A DNA stretch of 64,000 bases from Hyphomonadaceae bacterium TMED5 (GTDB lineage: Bacteria > Pseudomonadota > Alphaproteobacteria > Caulobacterales > Hyphomonadaceae), in contig NHBK01000009.1 in NCBI GenBank assembly GCA_002173095.1, positions 124,001 through 188,000 of the forward strand. Reading direction: 5' to 3'. The translations under genes were made by a program, and so were the position numbers. A model generated the notes under the pieces. That model was not told where the DNA came from. It searched no databases and was given only the letters and a program-made list of their open reading frames with translations. Below are positions 8,002 through 16,254 of this stretch, piece by piece. Each line of letters starts with the position of its first letter. Positions within the stretch are counted from its first letter, which is position 1.

Positions 8002-9703
8002 TCTTGTCTTCCAGCCGTTCCAGCATCGGTTCTATGCGCTGCCGGCACTCCGCAATCGTTTTGGCGTCCTGAGTGTGCATTGCGGTTTCAAAGTCATGAA
8101 TGAAATGGCCGACCTGCTGTCGGTCGTGGCCCAACAGGCTTTCGAACAGAGTGGAAAGGCGCGCCATAAAGGCCGTATTTTCTTGCTGTTCGCGCGGATG
8201 AATCTTCAGGCCATCAAGCGCCTGAAGTCTTTGTTCAATTTCCTGCGGGGTCAGCGAGCCCGGATTGCCTTCAATGACGAGGCGTACTTCATTTCCATTG
8301 GAGACGATGCGCGCAATGACTTCCAGAATCCCGGAGGCATCATAGGTGAAGCGGACCTCGACGGCTTCCAGGTCTTTGGTGTTCTTCGGGATTGGCACAT
8401 TCAGACTGCCAATCTGAACATTGTCTTTCACAAATGGCGCTTCGCCCTGAAAGATGCGCAGAAGGATAATGGTCTGGCCAAGCTTTACCGGATAAGTCAG
8501 GTGAGACCGGCTGACCGGCACGATGGTATTGCGTTCAATCAGCGGCGAGAAATGTCCTGCTTCAAAGGCATCCGGACCAACTTCGCGGGAAACCTCATAG
8601 CCCAGCGTGAACGGCGCGACATCGGTCATCACCAGATCGTCTAGCGCGGCATGGCGTGAGGCGAGGCCGGATTGAACACCTGCGCCCAGCGCAACAACAT
8701 GATCCGGGTCGATCTCGTGTTCCGGGAAGCGACGGAAAAGACGCGTAATCAGCCCTCGTATACAGTCCATACGTGTTGCGCCGCCGACCAGAAGAATGCG
8801 GTCAATGTCTTCGGCCTTCAGGCCTGCATCGCTGATGGCACGCTGAATGGGAAGACGAATACGTTTGGTCAGCGGTTCGCATATTTCTGCGAATTTATCA
8901 CGCGTGATGGAGAGCCGGTATTCTTTGCCTTTCAGGCTGAAGTTTGCGCCTGCTTCAAAAGATTCAGTCAGCTTGTGTTTGATTTTATCCGTCGTCGCGC
9001 GCAGACGGGAGGTATCCTCCGGGGACAGATCCTTTGTCTCTATCTCTGCGGTCTGAGCCAGATATTCCATCAGAGTATCGGTGAAGTCCTCCCCGCCCAG
9101 GAAGGCGTCGCCTGAGGAGGCGCGCACTTCCATGACACCAGAAAACATTTCCAGAATAGATACGTCGAACGTGCCACCACCAAGGTCGACGACGAGAAAA
9201 GTAGTTTCCGCCTCTCTGTCCTGTAGGCCATAGGCGAGTGCCGCAGCCGTTGGCTCATTGATCAGGCGTTCTACCTTCAGTCCCGCCATTTCGGCCGCTG
9301 TTTTGGTCGCGCGGCGCTGCACATCATTGAAATAGGCCGGTACGGAAATGATAGCGCGCGAAACTGAGTGCCCTAAATGGGTCTCTGCATCGCTTTTCAG
9401 CGATTTCAGAATAAGTGCTGAAAGCTCTTCGGCGCGGTATGTCTTTTTGCCAAGGCGAGTTTCATGGTCTGTGCCCATATAGCGTTTGAAACGGGCCGTT
9501 GTGAGATTTGGATGCGTGACCAGTCGGTCTTTCGCAGCCTGACCGATGAGCAGGCTTCCGTCATCGCCATAGCCGACAGCTGAAGGTGTCATGAAGCTGC
9601 CGAGAGCATTGGGAATAAGTTCCGGGCCACTCTCAGTGAAAACACTGATCAGTGAATTTGTCGTACCCAGATCGATACCTATGATGATGTCTTTAGCAGT
9701 CAC
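7991..9703 (-). CDS. hscC: HscC-type Hsp70 chaperone
   Basis: A 570-residue Hsp70 with the full ATPase domain. IGIDLGTTNSL is at the N terminus, then VPAYFNDVQRRATK, LINEPTAAALAYG, DLGGGTFDVSILE and VGGATRM. The substrate-binding part is short and ends without the DnaK-type C-terminal tail. The overall length and details (RFKRYMG, PVSRSHLTYPV, KIHPR) match HscC rather than DnaK or HscA. HscC is a specialised chaperone whose E. coli form interacts with sigma-70 and partners with DjlB/DjlC. The start is a GTG with GGGAG ten bases upstream. It forms a two-gene operon with the overlapping J-protein gene. Confidence 0.93.
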   Translation of the reverse strand: MTAKDIIIGIDLGTTNSLISVFTESGPELIPNALGSFMTPSAVGYGDDGSLLIGQAAKDRLVTHPNLTTARFKRYMGTDHETRLGKKTYRAEELSALILKSLKSDAETHLGHSVSRAIISVPAYFNDVQRRATKTAAEMAGLKVERLINEPTAAALAYGLQDREAETTFLVVDLGGGTFDVSILEMFSGVMEVRASSGDAFLGGEDFTDTLMEYLAQTAEIETKDLSPEDTSRLRATTDKIKHKLTESFEAGANFSLKGKEYRLSITRDKFAEICEPLTKRIRLPIQRAISDAGLKAEDIDRILLVGGATRMDCIRGLITRLFRRFPEHEIDPDHVVALGAGVQSGLASRHAALDDLVMTDVAPFTLGYEVSREVGPDAFEAGHFSPLIERNTIVPVSRSHLTYPVKLGQTIILLRIFQGEAPFVKDNVQIGSLNVPIPKNTKDLEAVEVRFTYDASGILEVIARIVSNGNEVRLVIEGNPGSLTPQEIEQRLQALDGLKIHPREQQENTAFMARLSTLFESLLGHDRQQVGHFIHDFETAMHTQDAKTIAECRQRIEPMLERLEDKNVF

Positions 9704-10081
9704 TCAGCCTGTCTCCCAGCACTCACCATTCACTAGTTCTGTGACAATCAGAGGCTGAAGGGCAAGGGTGGGCGCGTAGAAAATACTGTAAAACTCGCAT
9801 TTCACGGCAGAATGAATATCGTTCCGCATACGAAATTAAAATGCCAGCATGCCTAAGATTTCCCGCACAGACCTTCAATAAGCTGTAAACACACTCTGGT
9901 AGATAAATGCGCTGGAGTCTGGCGCAAATAGCGGAATTCGCGTCAGATATGGGTGTGTAATAGTGACTTCGATTTTCCATTTTAATGCTAGTGACTTTGT
10001 GAAAAGCAATGAGTTCTTATTGAAAAACGAAAAATCATTCTTACATAAAGTTCATGTTCAACATGAAAAAGGGGAGTACGT
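9704..10081. other. Divergent promoter region hscC / SPFH gene
   Basis: Some 378 bases between divergently transcribed genes, AT-rich towards the right. An 85-codon open frame on the minus strand (9723-9980) has no ribosome site and does not look protein-like. The notable element is the perfect palindrome at 10051-10067, listed separately. Confidence 0.5.
10051..10067. promoter_or_regulatory. Perfect 8-bp inverted repeat upstream of the SPFH gene
   Basis: TTCATGTT-C-AACATGAA is a perfect 8-bp inverted repeat around a single central base. It lies directly before the GGGGAG ribosome site of the SPFH/NfeD operon. This symmetry fits a dimeric repressor operator; a very short hairpin is less likely with a one-base loop. 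The regulator is unknown. Confidence 0.45.
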
Positions 10082-11026
10082 ATGGAAAATTTAGTTTTCA
10101 TTCTCATTGCAGTCGTTGTCGGCCTGATTGCTGTCAGGACTGCCATCAAATTCGTGCCCCAGGGCTATAACTGGACCGTCGAACGGTTTGGCAAATACAC
10201 CAAAACGCTTGGACCTGGCATGCATGTCATCATTCCGATGATGGATGGCATTGGCCGGAAGATGAATATGATGGAGACGGTGCTGGATGTGCCGCAGCAG
10301 GAAGTCATCACCAAGGATAACGCCATGGTGTCCTGTGACGCTGTCGTGTTCATTCAAGTTGTGGACGCAGTTGCTGCCGCCTATGAGGTAAACGACCTTC
10401 ATCGCGCGATCACGAACTTATCCCTGACGAATATTCGTACGGTTGTCGGTTCGATGGATCTGGACGAAGTCTTGTCCAACCGGGACGATATCAACGCACG
10501 CCTTCTTTCGGTAATTGATGCCGCGACCAATCCATGGGGCGTGAAAGTTACTCGTATAGAGATTGCCGACCTGACGCCGCCAGCGGACATCACAGAAGCT
10601 ATGGCGCGCCAGATGAAAGCAGAGCGTATGAAACGCGCTGAAATCCTGGAAGCTGAAGGCAAGAAGCAGAGCCAGATCCTGCGGGCCGAAGGCGAGAAGC
10701 AGTCTGCAATTCTGGAAGCGGAAGGCCGCCGGGAAGCGGCGTTCAAAGATGCTGAAGCGCGCGAGCGTGAAGGTGAAGCTGAGGCGAAAGCAACGGCATA
10801 TGTTTCCGAGGCGATCGCCACTGGTGATGTCAACGCGGTCAACTACTTCCTTGGTCAGCGTTATATCGAGGCCTTTGAAAAGCTTGCGACGTCCAACCAG
10901 CAGAAGACGGTCATAATTCCGGCCGAATTCTCCAGCATTCTGGGTACGATTGAAGGCATTCGCTCACTGGCTTCCGGTGTCAGCGGTGACCCGAATAAGT
11001 CTGGCCCATGGGGAGATCGGTCCTGA
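10082..11026 (+). CDS. SPFH/Band 7 (stomatin, QmcA-like) membrane protein
   Basis: A 314-residue stomatin/prohibitin-family protein. An N-terminal membrane segment (residues ~4-22) precedes FVPQGYNWTVERFGKYTKTLGPGMHVIIP, the SPFH start. The domain continues through EVITKDNAMVSCDAVVFIQVVD and ends in a long charged, alanine-rich coiled coil (~180-250: RMKRAEILEAEGKKQ and similar). Bacterial members form oligomeric cages in the inner membrane linked to FtsH proteolysis and membrane microdomains. ATG 10082 has GGGGAG at good spacing. The stop overlaps the NfeD start by one base (TGATG), the classic stomatin-NfeD coupling (YbbK/YbbJ in E. coli). Confidence 0.93.
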   Translation: MENLVFILIAVVVGLIAVRTAIKFVPQGYNWTVERFGKYTKTLGPGMHVIIPMMDGIGRKMNMMETVLDVPQQEVITKDNAMVSCDAVVFIQVVDAVAAAYEVNDLHRAITNLSLTNIRTVVGSMDLDEVLSNRDDINARLLSVIDAATNPWGVKVTRIEIADLTPPADITEAMARQMKAERMKRAEILEAEGKKQSQILRAEGEKQSAILEAEGRREAAFKDAEAREREGEAEAKATAYVSEAIATGDVNAVNYFLGQRYIEAFEKLATSNQQKTVIIPAEFSSILGTIEGIRSLASGVSGDPNKSGPWGDRS

Positions 11027-11496
11027 TGGAAATCATAGCGCCATTATTTGAGGTGCTCACGCCCTGGCATTGGCTGGGACTGGCCCTCATCCTTCTCGGG
11101 CTGGAAATGATGTTCGGGACGTATGACCTGCTCTGGCTGGCTGGTGCCGCCTTCCTCACCGCGGCCTATGCCGTCATTGCGCCGGATGGGATTAATGGAT
11201 GGCAGAGCCATCTGGTGGTCTTCTCTATCGCGGGCGTCGCTTTGATCGTGCTAGGGCGCACCGCCTTTGCCAATTTGCGCAAACCAAATTCGGATCGACC
11301 GACCCTGAATATGCGCAATGAATCCCTTGTCGGTAAGACGGCTGTGGCGGTTGGTGACTTTGCGGGCGGCGAAGGCCGGGTCAAAGTCGGAGACAGCACC
11401 TGGATGGCTCATGCGCGCCACGGATCAGTGATTGCTGACGGTATGGAGGTCACGATCGAGGATGTCGATGGGACCATGCTGATCGTGACGGCTTGA
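11026..11496 (+). CDS. NfeD-family membrane protein
   Basis: A 156-residue short NfeD (YbbJ-like) protein. The N-terminal half has hydrophobic helices (TPWHWLGLALILLGLEMMFG and two more to about residue 75). The C-terminal ~60 residues form the OB-fold (LVGKTAVAVGDFAGGEGRVKVGD, then VEDVDGTMLIV-type ending). The family partners with SPFH proteins at the inner membrane. The start at 11026 overlaps the SPFH stop; an ATG at 11008 would overlap 19 bases and lengthen the protein without homology. Confidence 0.92.
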   Translation: MEIIAPLFEVLTPWHWLGLALILLGLEMMFGTYDLLWLAGAAFLTAAYAVIAPDGINGWQSHLVVFSIAGVALIVLGRTAFANLRKPNSDRPTLNMRNESLVGKTAVAVGDFAGGEGRVKVGDSTWMAHARHGSVIADGMEVTIEDVDGTMLIVTA

Positions 11497-11524
11497 TTTA
11501 TCCGCTTAAAGCTGTATCGGGAAC

Positions 11525-11557
11525 GCGCTGACGGTTTTTCTGTCAGCGCTTTTTTTT
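11525..11557 (+). terminator. Rho-independent terminator of the SPFH/NfeD operon
   Basis: A GCGCTGAC/GTCAGCGC stem with a nine-base loop is followed by eight T residues, 28 bases after the NfeD stop. Strong intrinsic terminator. Confidence 0.88.
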
Positions 11558-11588
11558 GTGCGCTGGGCGCATATCTGATTTTTGGGTC

Positions 11589-12380
11589 ATGGGCATGCTC
11601 GAAAAACGGCACTTTTTGATTTTCGCGCTGACACTATTCGCTGCTATCCTGCCAACGGCGGCCGCTGAGACCCATCATGCCTCTGCTGATCAGCTGGACA
11701 TGCGCCGCGAGACTATTCTCGCAGCAGCAGACGCTCAGAGTATCGAAGCCCTTACCCGCCGCGAGCGCACGAATGAAATTCTGGCTCTGCACGGCATTCC
11801 CGTGAATGAAGCTCTGCCAGCGCGCAATGCCGTTGAAGACACGACACGCCGCTCTCGTGACGAGGTTGTTGATCGTCTCATCGCGCTGACTATCACCGCT
11901 GTTCATGCCAGTGAAGCCGACGAGGCGTTGACCCTTTCGCTTATTGAACAATTCCGCGCCGATACGTTTTTCACTGAGGCTGAACAGGCGTTTCTGGCCG
12001 ATCCTGACCCGGATATGGCGCTGCGCGCTCAGTATTCCTGGCAGTTCGAAAATGTCGAAGTTCTGCTCTGGGCGCTCGGCTTCCGGGATATGCTGCTCTA
12101 TCCGAGCAATGAGTGTGATGTGGATGCGATTGCTAACACCATCCTCACGCTTGGAAATGACGGCCTGCGCTCACGTGCGCGCCTGCGGTCTCAGGCCGAG
12201 CTGATGGATCAGGCTGATTTTGTCTATCGTACGCACTGGGCCGTTCGCCAGGCTCAGCTCGAGCGGGAAGCAGTGCCTGCGGGTTTGCTCTGGGATGTCG
12301 TTTACGAGCGCCATTACACGCTCAATTGGTTGATTGGCTATATGGACCAGTCATGGGACGAGGTCTCAACCGACACCTGA
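11589..12380 (+). CDS. Secreted DUF4272-domain protein
   Basis: About 263 residues. The N terminus has a short basic segment, a hydrophobic core (FLIFALTLFAAILPTA) and an AAA/E cleavage site, so it is exported. The C-terminal part matches the DUF4272 signature: repeated arginines with IL-LHGIPVN, a LLWALG-type core, then SQAELMDQADFVYRTHWAVR and a terminal ERHYTLNWLIGYMDQSWDEVSTDT. DUF4272 proteins are mostly cytoplasmic and of unknown function, so the signal peptide is unusual. ATG 11589 and 11595 are both possible. The 3' end overlaps the convergent TMEM175-like gene by 43 bases. Confidence 0.8.
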   Translation: MGMLEKRHFLIFALTLFAAILPTAAAETHHASADQLDMRRETILAAADAQSIEALTRRERTNEILALHGIPVNEALPARNAVEDTTRRSRDEVVDRLIALTITAVHASEADEALTLSLIEQFRADTFFTEAEQAFLADPDPDMALRAQYSWQFENVEVLLWALGFRDMLLYPSNECDVDAIANTILTLGNDGLRSRARLRSQAELMDQADFVYRTHWAVRQAQLEREAVPAGLLWDVVYERHYTLNWLIGYMDQSWDEVSTDT

Positions 12381-13099
12381 TCTTCTGTTGATTCTGAAAC
12401 AGGAAATTTTGTGCGAAGAATTCGGCCTGTCAGGGCAGATAGCGACAGTATGCACGCTGCATATGGGCCGATCGAAGTCATCAAAGCGGTTATCGCGACC
12501 AATATGCATAAGCTCAGGCTGACAATCAGGTGCCAGACCGAACGTCGGGTGAGGGCGATTTCATTCGCATTCAGATCGAGCGCGTCTTTCTTGCGCAAAG
12601 CGTGACCATACATCCCGGCAGTGACCAGAAACACGCAGGCATAACCAATTGCAAAAATGCCAACAATGTTGCCGCTTTGAGCAAACCCCATGCCCGTTTC
12701 GATCATCCGGGACCAGTCTCCCAGCACCGCCCCCAGAACGTAGCCGAATAATCCATCGAATATGAAGCGCAGGGGATAGGCGATGAACAGCACGATCAAT
12801 AGCAGAATGGCGTTCAGAAAGATGATCCATCGATCTGCGATATTATAGCGCCGGAAGAAGACGAAGTGCGAATTCCAGATCATGACGAGAATGCTGAAAC
12901 CGGCAATGACGGGGACAATTTGCCAGAGGTGACCCAGTAATTCGTTATAATTTGTCGGCGGAGAGCTTGCCGATACAAGCATGCCAAAGGCGATGGCGAA
13001 TACGATATCGGACAGGTTTTCAATGCGCGTGACGTTTTCGCCGCGCCATCTGAAATGCGGGTCGTGGTCGTAATGACGTACAATGGTATCGCGCAGCAT
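12338..13099 (-). CDS. TMEM175-family (DUF1211) putative potassium channel
   Basis: A 253-residue membrane protein with about six hydrophobic helices. Residues 25-42 read RIENLSDIVFAIAFGMLV, matching the TMEM175 signature RxxxFSDxVFAI with Leu for Phe. WNSHFVFFRRY (75-85) fits the conserved second-helix motif. Prokaryotic TMEM175 proteins are tetrameric K+-selective leak channels with one six-helix repeat per subunit. The protein is longer than usual at the C terminus (hydrophilic tail with TEDQVSVET). It converges on and overlaps the DUF4272 gene. Confidence 0.82.
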   Translation of the reverse strand: MLRDTIVRHYDHDPHFRWRGENVTRIENLSDIVFAIAFGMLVSASSPPTNYNELLGHLWQIVPVIAGFSILVMIWNSHFVFFRRYNIADRWIIFLNAILLLIVLFIAYPLRFIFDGLFGYVLGAVLGDWSRMIETGMGFAQSGNIVGIFAIGYACVFLVTAGMYGHALRKKDALDLNANEIALTRRSVWHLIVSLSLCILVAITALMTSIGPYAACILSLSALTGRILRTKFPVSESTEDQVSVETSSHDWSI

Positions 13100-13227
13100 G
13101 TCTTCCCCCGGATGCAGCCAGATTAAACTGTTTCAGTGGGGGTTTAACGTCAAGTTTAGTATCGCTCGCTTGGCTCTGTACGCGGGCTGGACTAGTTTCG
13201 CGCAAATATAAAATAGGAGCGGCAGAT

Positions 13228-15393
13228 ATGCCCGTGGCACAGGCCGGTGGCGGCGCTAAGAAAATTCTCTACACGCTGGCGACCGTAAATCGGATCGGTG
13301 TTGCCAAAGCTGCCAAAGCGCTGACCGCAAAGAATACCTGTAAGGCCTGCGCGCTGGGTATGGGTGGCCAGCATGGCGGCATGACGAATGAGCTCGATGA
13401 GTTTCCATCTGTCTGCAACAAGTCCGTACAGGCGCAGTCGACCGACATTCAGGATGAAATTCCGGTAGAGGTGTTCGACCATCCCTTAAGCGATTTTCGT
13501 GACCTGTCTCCGCGCGAAACCGAGCGCCTTGGGCGGCTTGGTTTTCCGGTTTTAAAACGTGCCGGTTCTGATCGGTATGAGAAGCTGGACTGGGATGAGG
13601 CGATGGCGTTTGCGGCGGATCGCCTGTCTGCTACCGCGCCAGAACGAAGCTTTTTCTATTCTTCGGGCCGGTCATCAAACGAGGCTGCATTTGTTTTTCA
13701 GCTTCTGGCGCGTCTCTATGGGACCAATAACGTCAATAACTGCTCATACTATTGCCATCAGGCAACCGGCGTGGCGCTGGGCAGTACGGTCGGAACGGGT
13801 ACGGCCACGGTTGAGCTGGCTGACCTGCAGTCCTGTGATCTGATCTTTGTGATTGGGGCAAACCCGTCTTCCAACCATCCGCGCTTTATTCATCAGTTGA
13901 AAGCCTGCCGTGACCGTGGCGGTGAGGTGATCATCATCAATCCGGCCAAAGAGCCTGGGCTGCAGAAATTTGCTCTGCCTAAAAGCTCCAGATCATTGCT
14001 GTCGGGCGGTAGCGAAATTGCCTCCGAATATGTCCAGCCAAAAATCGGCGAGGACATGGCCCTGTTCAAAGGCATTGCGAAAGCGGTGCTGGAAGATGGT
14101 GCGCTGGATGAAGCTTTCATCGGCTCACACACTGAAGGGTTTGAGGCCTATATCGAGACGCTGCATGCGCTGAGCTGGGATGAGATCACGTCGCGCTGCC
14201 GTGTTGAAGAAACTCAGATCCGCAAGATCGCGAAGCTCTATGCAAACTCGAAATCTGCGGTCTTTGCCTGGGGTATGGGCATGACCCATCATCTGCATGG
14301 CGTCGAAAACATTGAAGAGATTGCAGCGCTGGCATTAATGCGTGGAATGATTGGGCGTCCGGGCGCGGGGCTCTTGCCTCTTCGCGGGCATTCCAACGTT
14401 CAGGGCGTCGGTACAATCGGTGTGAAGCCAGTTCTGGCTGAAGACGTGGTGTCGCGCATCGAGGCACGATTTGGGGTGACACTGCCGGCGGCCAAAGGCA
14501 TGGACACTATGGCCTGCATGCAGGCAGCCGATCATGGTGAGATTGATGCGGCGGTGATTATGGGCGGCAATCTGTTTGCTGCGAACCCGAACTCGGAGTT
14601 TGCCCGCCGCGCACTCGATAAAATCGGGTTTAAACTGTTCCTGACGACCACCATCAATCAGGGCCATGTAGAAGGCTGTGAAAGTGGTGATGTTCTAATC
14701 CTGCCGGTGACGGCGCGGGATGAGGAGTGGGAGCCGACCACGCAGGAAAGCATGTTTAACTATGTGCGCCTGTCTGACGGTGGGATTCACCGTTATAAAG
14801 GCGTGCGCCCGGAAAGCCGCATCCTTTCTGAACTTGGTATGCGTATACTGCCCGATCTGCCTTTTGATTTTGACGCATTCGGGCGTCATAGCTCAGTGCG
14901 GTCTGCGATTGCGGAAGTGCTGCCGGAACTGGCTGATCTTGAGGATATTGATGTTGCGAAACGCGAGTTTCACATTCGTGGCCGTCTGATCCATAGCCCA
15001 GAGTTTAAAACGGCGTCTGGCAAAGCGAGGTTCTGTGCGAACGGACTTCCTGAACCTGATGCAGCCCGCCCGTTCACTTTGGCGACCTTGCGCTCAGAGG
15101 GGCAGTTCAACTCGATTATCTATGAAGAGCGCGATAGCTATCGGGGAACATCGCATCGCTGGCTGGTGATGATGAATGCCGAAGACATTGCGGCGCTGGG
15201 CAAACAGCCAGGCGACAAAGCCGATCTGGTTTCGGATGCTGGCCGGATGGATCAGGTGGAGCTTTATGCTTTTGATGTGCCGAAGGGCAGTATGCTTGCC
15301 TATTATCCGGAAGCGAATGTGCTGACAGGTACGGCTGTGGATCCCCGCAGCGGTACGCCAGCGTTTAAAGGTGTGAAGGTGAGTGTGGAATAA
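13228..15393 (+). CDS. FdhF/YdeP-family molybdopterin oxidoreductase
   Basis: A 721-residue Mo-bis-MGD enzyme of the DMSO-reductase/formate dehydrogenase superfamily. The N terminus has TCKACALGMGGQHGGM, the YdeP-type variant of the metal-cluster region. Next come SSGRSSNEAAF, NNCSYYCHQATG, IGANPSSNHPR, MGMTHHLHGVENIEEI and GHSNVQGVGTIG, and finally the C-terminal cofactor-binding barrel with YRGTSHRW. YdeP proteins resemble formate dehydrogenase H, but their substrate is unsettled; YdeP contributes to acid resistance in E. coli. The start has AGGAG. There is no fdhD, electron-transfer subunit or Mo-cofactor gene nearby. Confidence 0.9.
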   Translation: MPVAQAGGGAKKILYTLATVNRIGVAKAAKALTAKNTCKACALGMGGQHGGMTNELDEFPSVCNKSVQAQSTDIQDEIPVEVFDHPLSDFRDLSPRETERLGRLGFPVLKRAGSDRYEKLDWDEAMAFAADRLSATAPERSFFYSSGRSSNEAAFVFQLLARLYGTNNVNNCSYYCHQATGVALGSTVGTGTATVELADLQSCDLIFVIGANPSSNHPRFIHQLKACRDRGGEVIIINPAKEPGLQKFALPKSSRSLLSGGSEIASEYVQPKIGEDMALFKGIAKAVLEDGALDEAFIGSHTEGFEAYIETLHALSWDEITSRCRVEETQIRKIAKLYANSKSAVFAWGMGMTHHLHGVENIEEIAALALMRGMIGRPGAGLLPLRGHSNVQGVGTIGVKPVLAEDVVSRIEARFGVTLPAAKGMDTMACMQAADHGEIDAAVIMGGNLFAANPNSEFARRALDKIGFKLFLTTTINQGHVEGCESGDVLILPVTARDEEWEPTTQESMFNYVRLSDGGIHRYKGVRPESRILSELGMRILPDLPFDFDAFGRHSSVRSAIAEVLPELADLEDIDVAKREFHIRGRLIHSPEFKTASGKARFCANGLPEPDAARPFTLATLRSEGQFNSIIYEERDSYRGTSHRWLVMMNAEDIAALGKQPGDKADLVSDAGRMDQVELYAFDVPKGSMLAYYPEANVLTGTAVDPRSGTPAFKGVKVSVE

Positions 15394-15396
15394 CGA

Positions 15397-15615
15397 TCAG
15401 GCGTTATCTGCCCGGAGGTTTCCAGCTTTCGGTGAAGTGGTTTCCACCTTTGGTGTGTCCACGTCGTAAGAGACGCGTTCGCCTTCAATCAGTGTGTAGA
15501 GATGCGCGTCTTCGACGGCTTGCATATCCACAGTGACTTCATCAGAGCCGTCTTCCGGCAGGATGATGCCTTTACCTTTTTCAGGATCAAATGATTTGAC
15601 AGTGCCATTGGCCAT
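15397..15615 (-). CDS. Degenerate cold-shock-domain protein
   Basis: A 72-residue protein starting MANGTVKSFDPEKGKGIILPEDG. It aligns over its length with the canonical CspA encoded 217 bases away, but the nucleic-acid-binding surface is altered: W8 to S, Y15 to K, F17 to I (KGYGFI becomes KGKGII), and VFVH to VTVD (F28 to T, H30 to D). The OB-fold skeleton (VTVD, EGERVSYDV) is kept and the protein is more acidic. ATG 15615 has AAGGAG. It may bind RNA weakly or act through another partner (inference). Confidence 0.85.
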   Translation of the reverse strand: MANGTVKSFDPEKGKGIILPEDGSDEVTVDMQAVEDAHLYTLIEGERVSYDVDTPKVETTSPKAGNLRADNA

Positions 15616-15831
15616 GTCTGCTTCTCCTTTCGGATGGAGGCGGATTTCGCCTGTCCATTTAAATTGACCGAGATTGAGAAGAGGGTTTCGGTGGAGCGGG
15701 AAAATATCACCGCGCGGACCAAAAAATTCAGCTAATTTCGATAGAAGAACACTACCGCATCGAGCGGTTGTGTACAAGGTAAGTATGCAGCGAATGCCGG
15801 ATGCGAAAACGCACCCGGCGCCGCAAAGGGC

Positions 15832-16044
15832 TTATTCTGCCGGGCCGAGATTGCCTGCAGACATTTTGCCAGAGCGTTTGTCTTTAACCAGCTCAAAAGA
15901 GACGCGGTCGCCTTCGTCGATTGTGCCGAGAGGGGACTGCTCAACAGCGCTGATGTGTACAAACACGTCATTGCCGCCGTCTTCAGGTTGAATGAAGCCA
16001 TAGCCCTTGGTGGTGTTGAACCACTTAACGGTGCCAGTTGCCAT
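15832..16044 (-). CDS. cspA: Cold-shock protein (CspA family)
   Basis: A 70-residue single cold-shock domain: KWFN (7-10), RNP1 KGYGFI (13-18), RNP2 [10 protein letters not shown] (26-35), then the conserved GDRVSFEL. It binds single-stranded RNA and DNA and acts as an RNA chaperone. It is the complete counterpart of the degenerate paralogue downstream on the same strand; the pair probably arose by duplication. About 200 bases upstream are free of genes and could hold the long leader typical of csp mRNAs. Confidence 0.95.
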   Translation of the reverse strand: MATGTVKWFNTTKGYGFIQPEDGGNDVFVHISAVEQSPLGTIDEGDRVSFELVKDKRSGKMSAGNLGPAE

Positions 16045-16254
16045 ATTAGAGGGTATCCTTGGAGTCGCGCGCTGGGCGCATTATGCCTGCGCAAATTTCA
16101 TAGTTTCGAAATTGAGAAGAGGCCTTCAGCTGGAGCGCAGAGGTGGAAAAAGCGCGCGTCGCCTAGATCATCAGCTGAACATCGATAATCTCCGTCTACG
16201 CGAATAGGGCCGAATTGGCAAGGAATTCCAAAAATCACTGGTTTGAGCTCTGGT

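Noticed and set aside
9723-9980. 85-codon minus-strand frame upstream of hscC
   Set aside because: No ribosome site, low-complexity mixture, and in a region expected to hold promoters.
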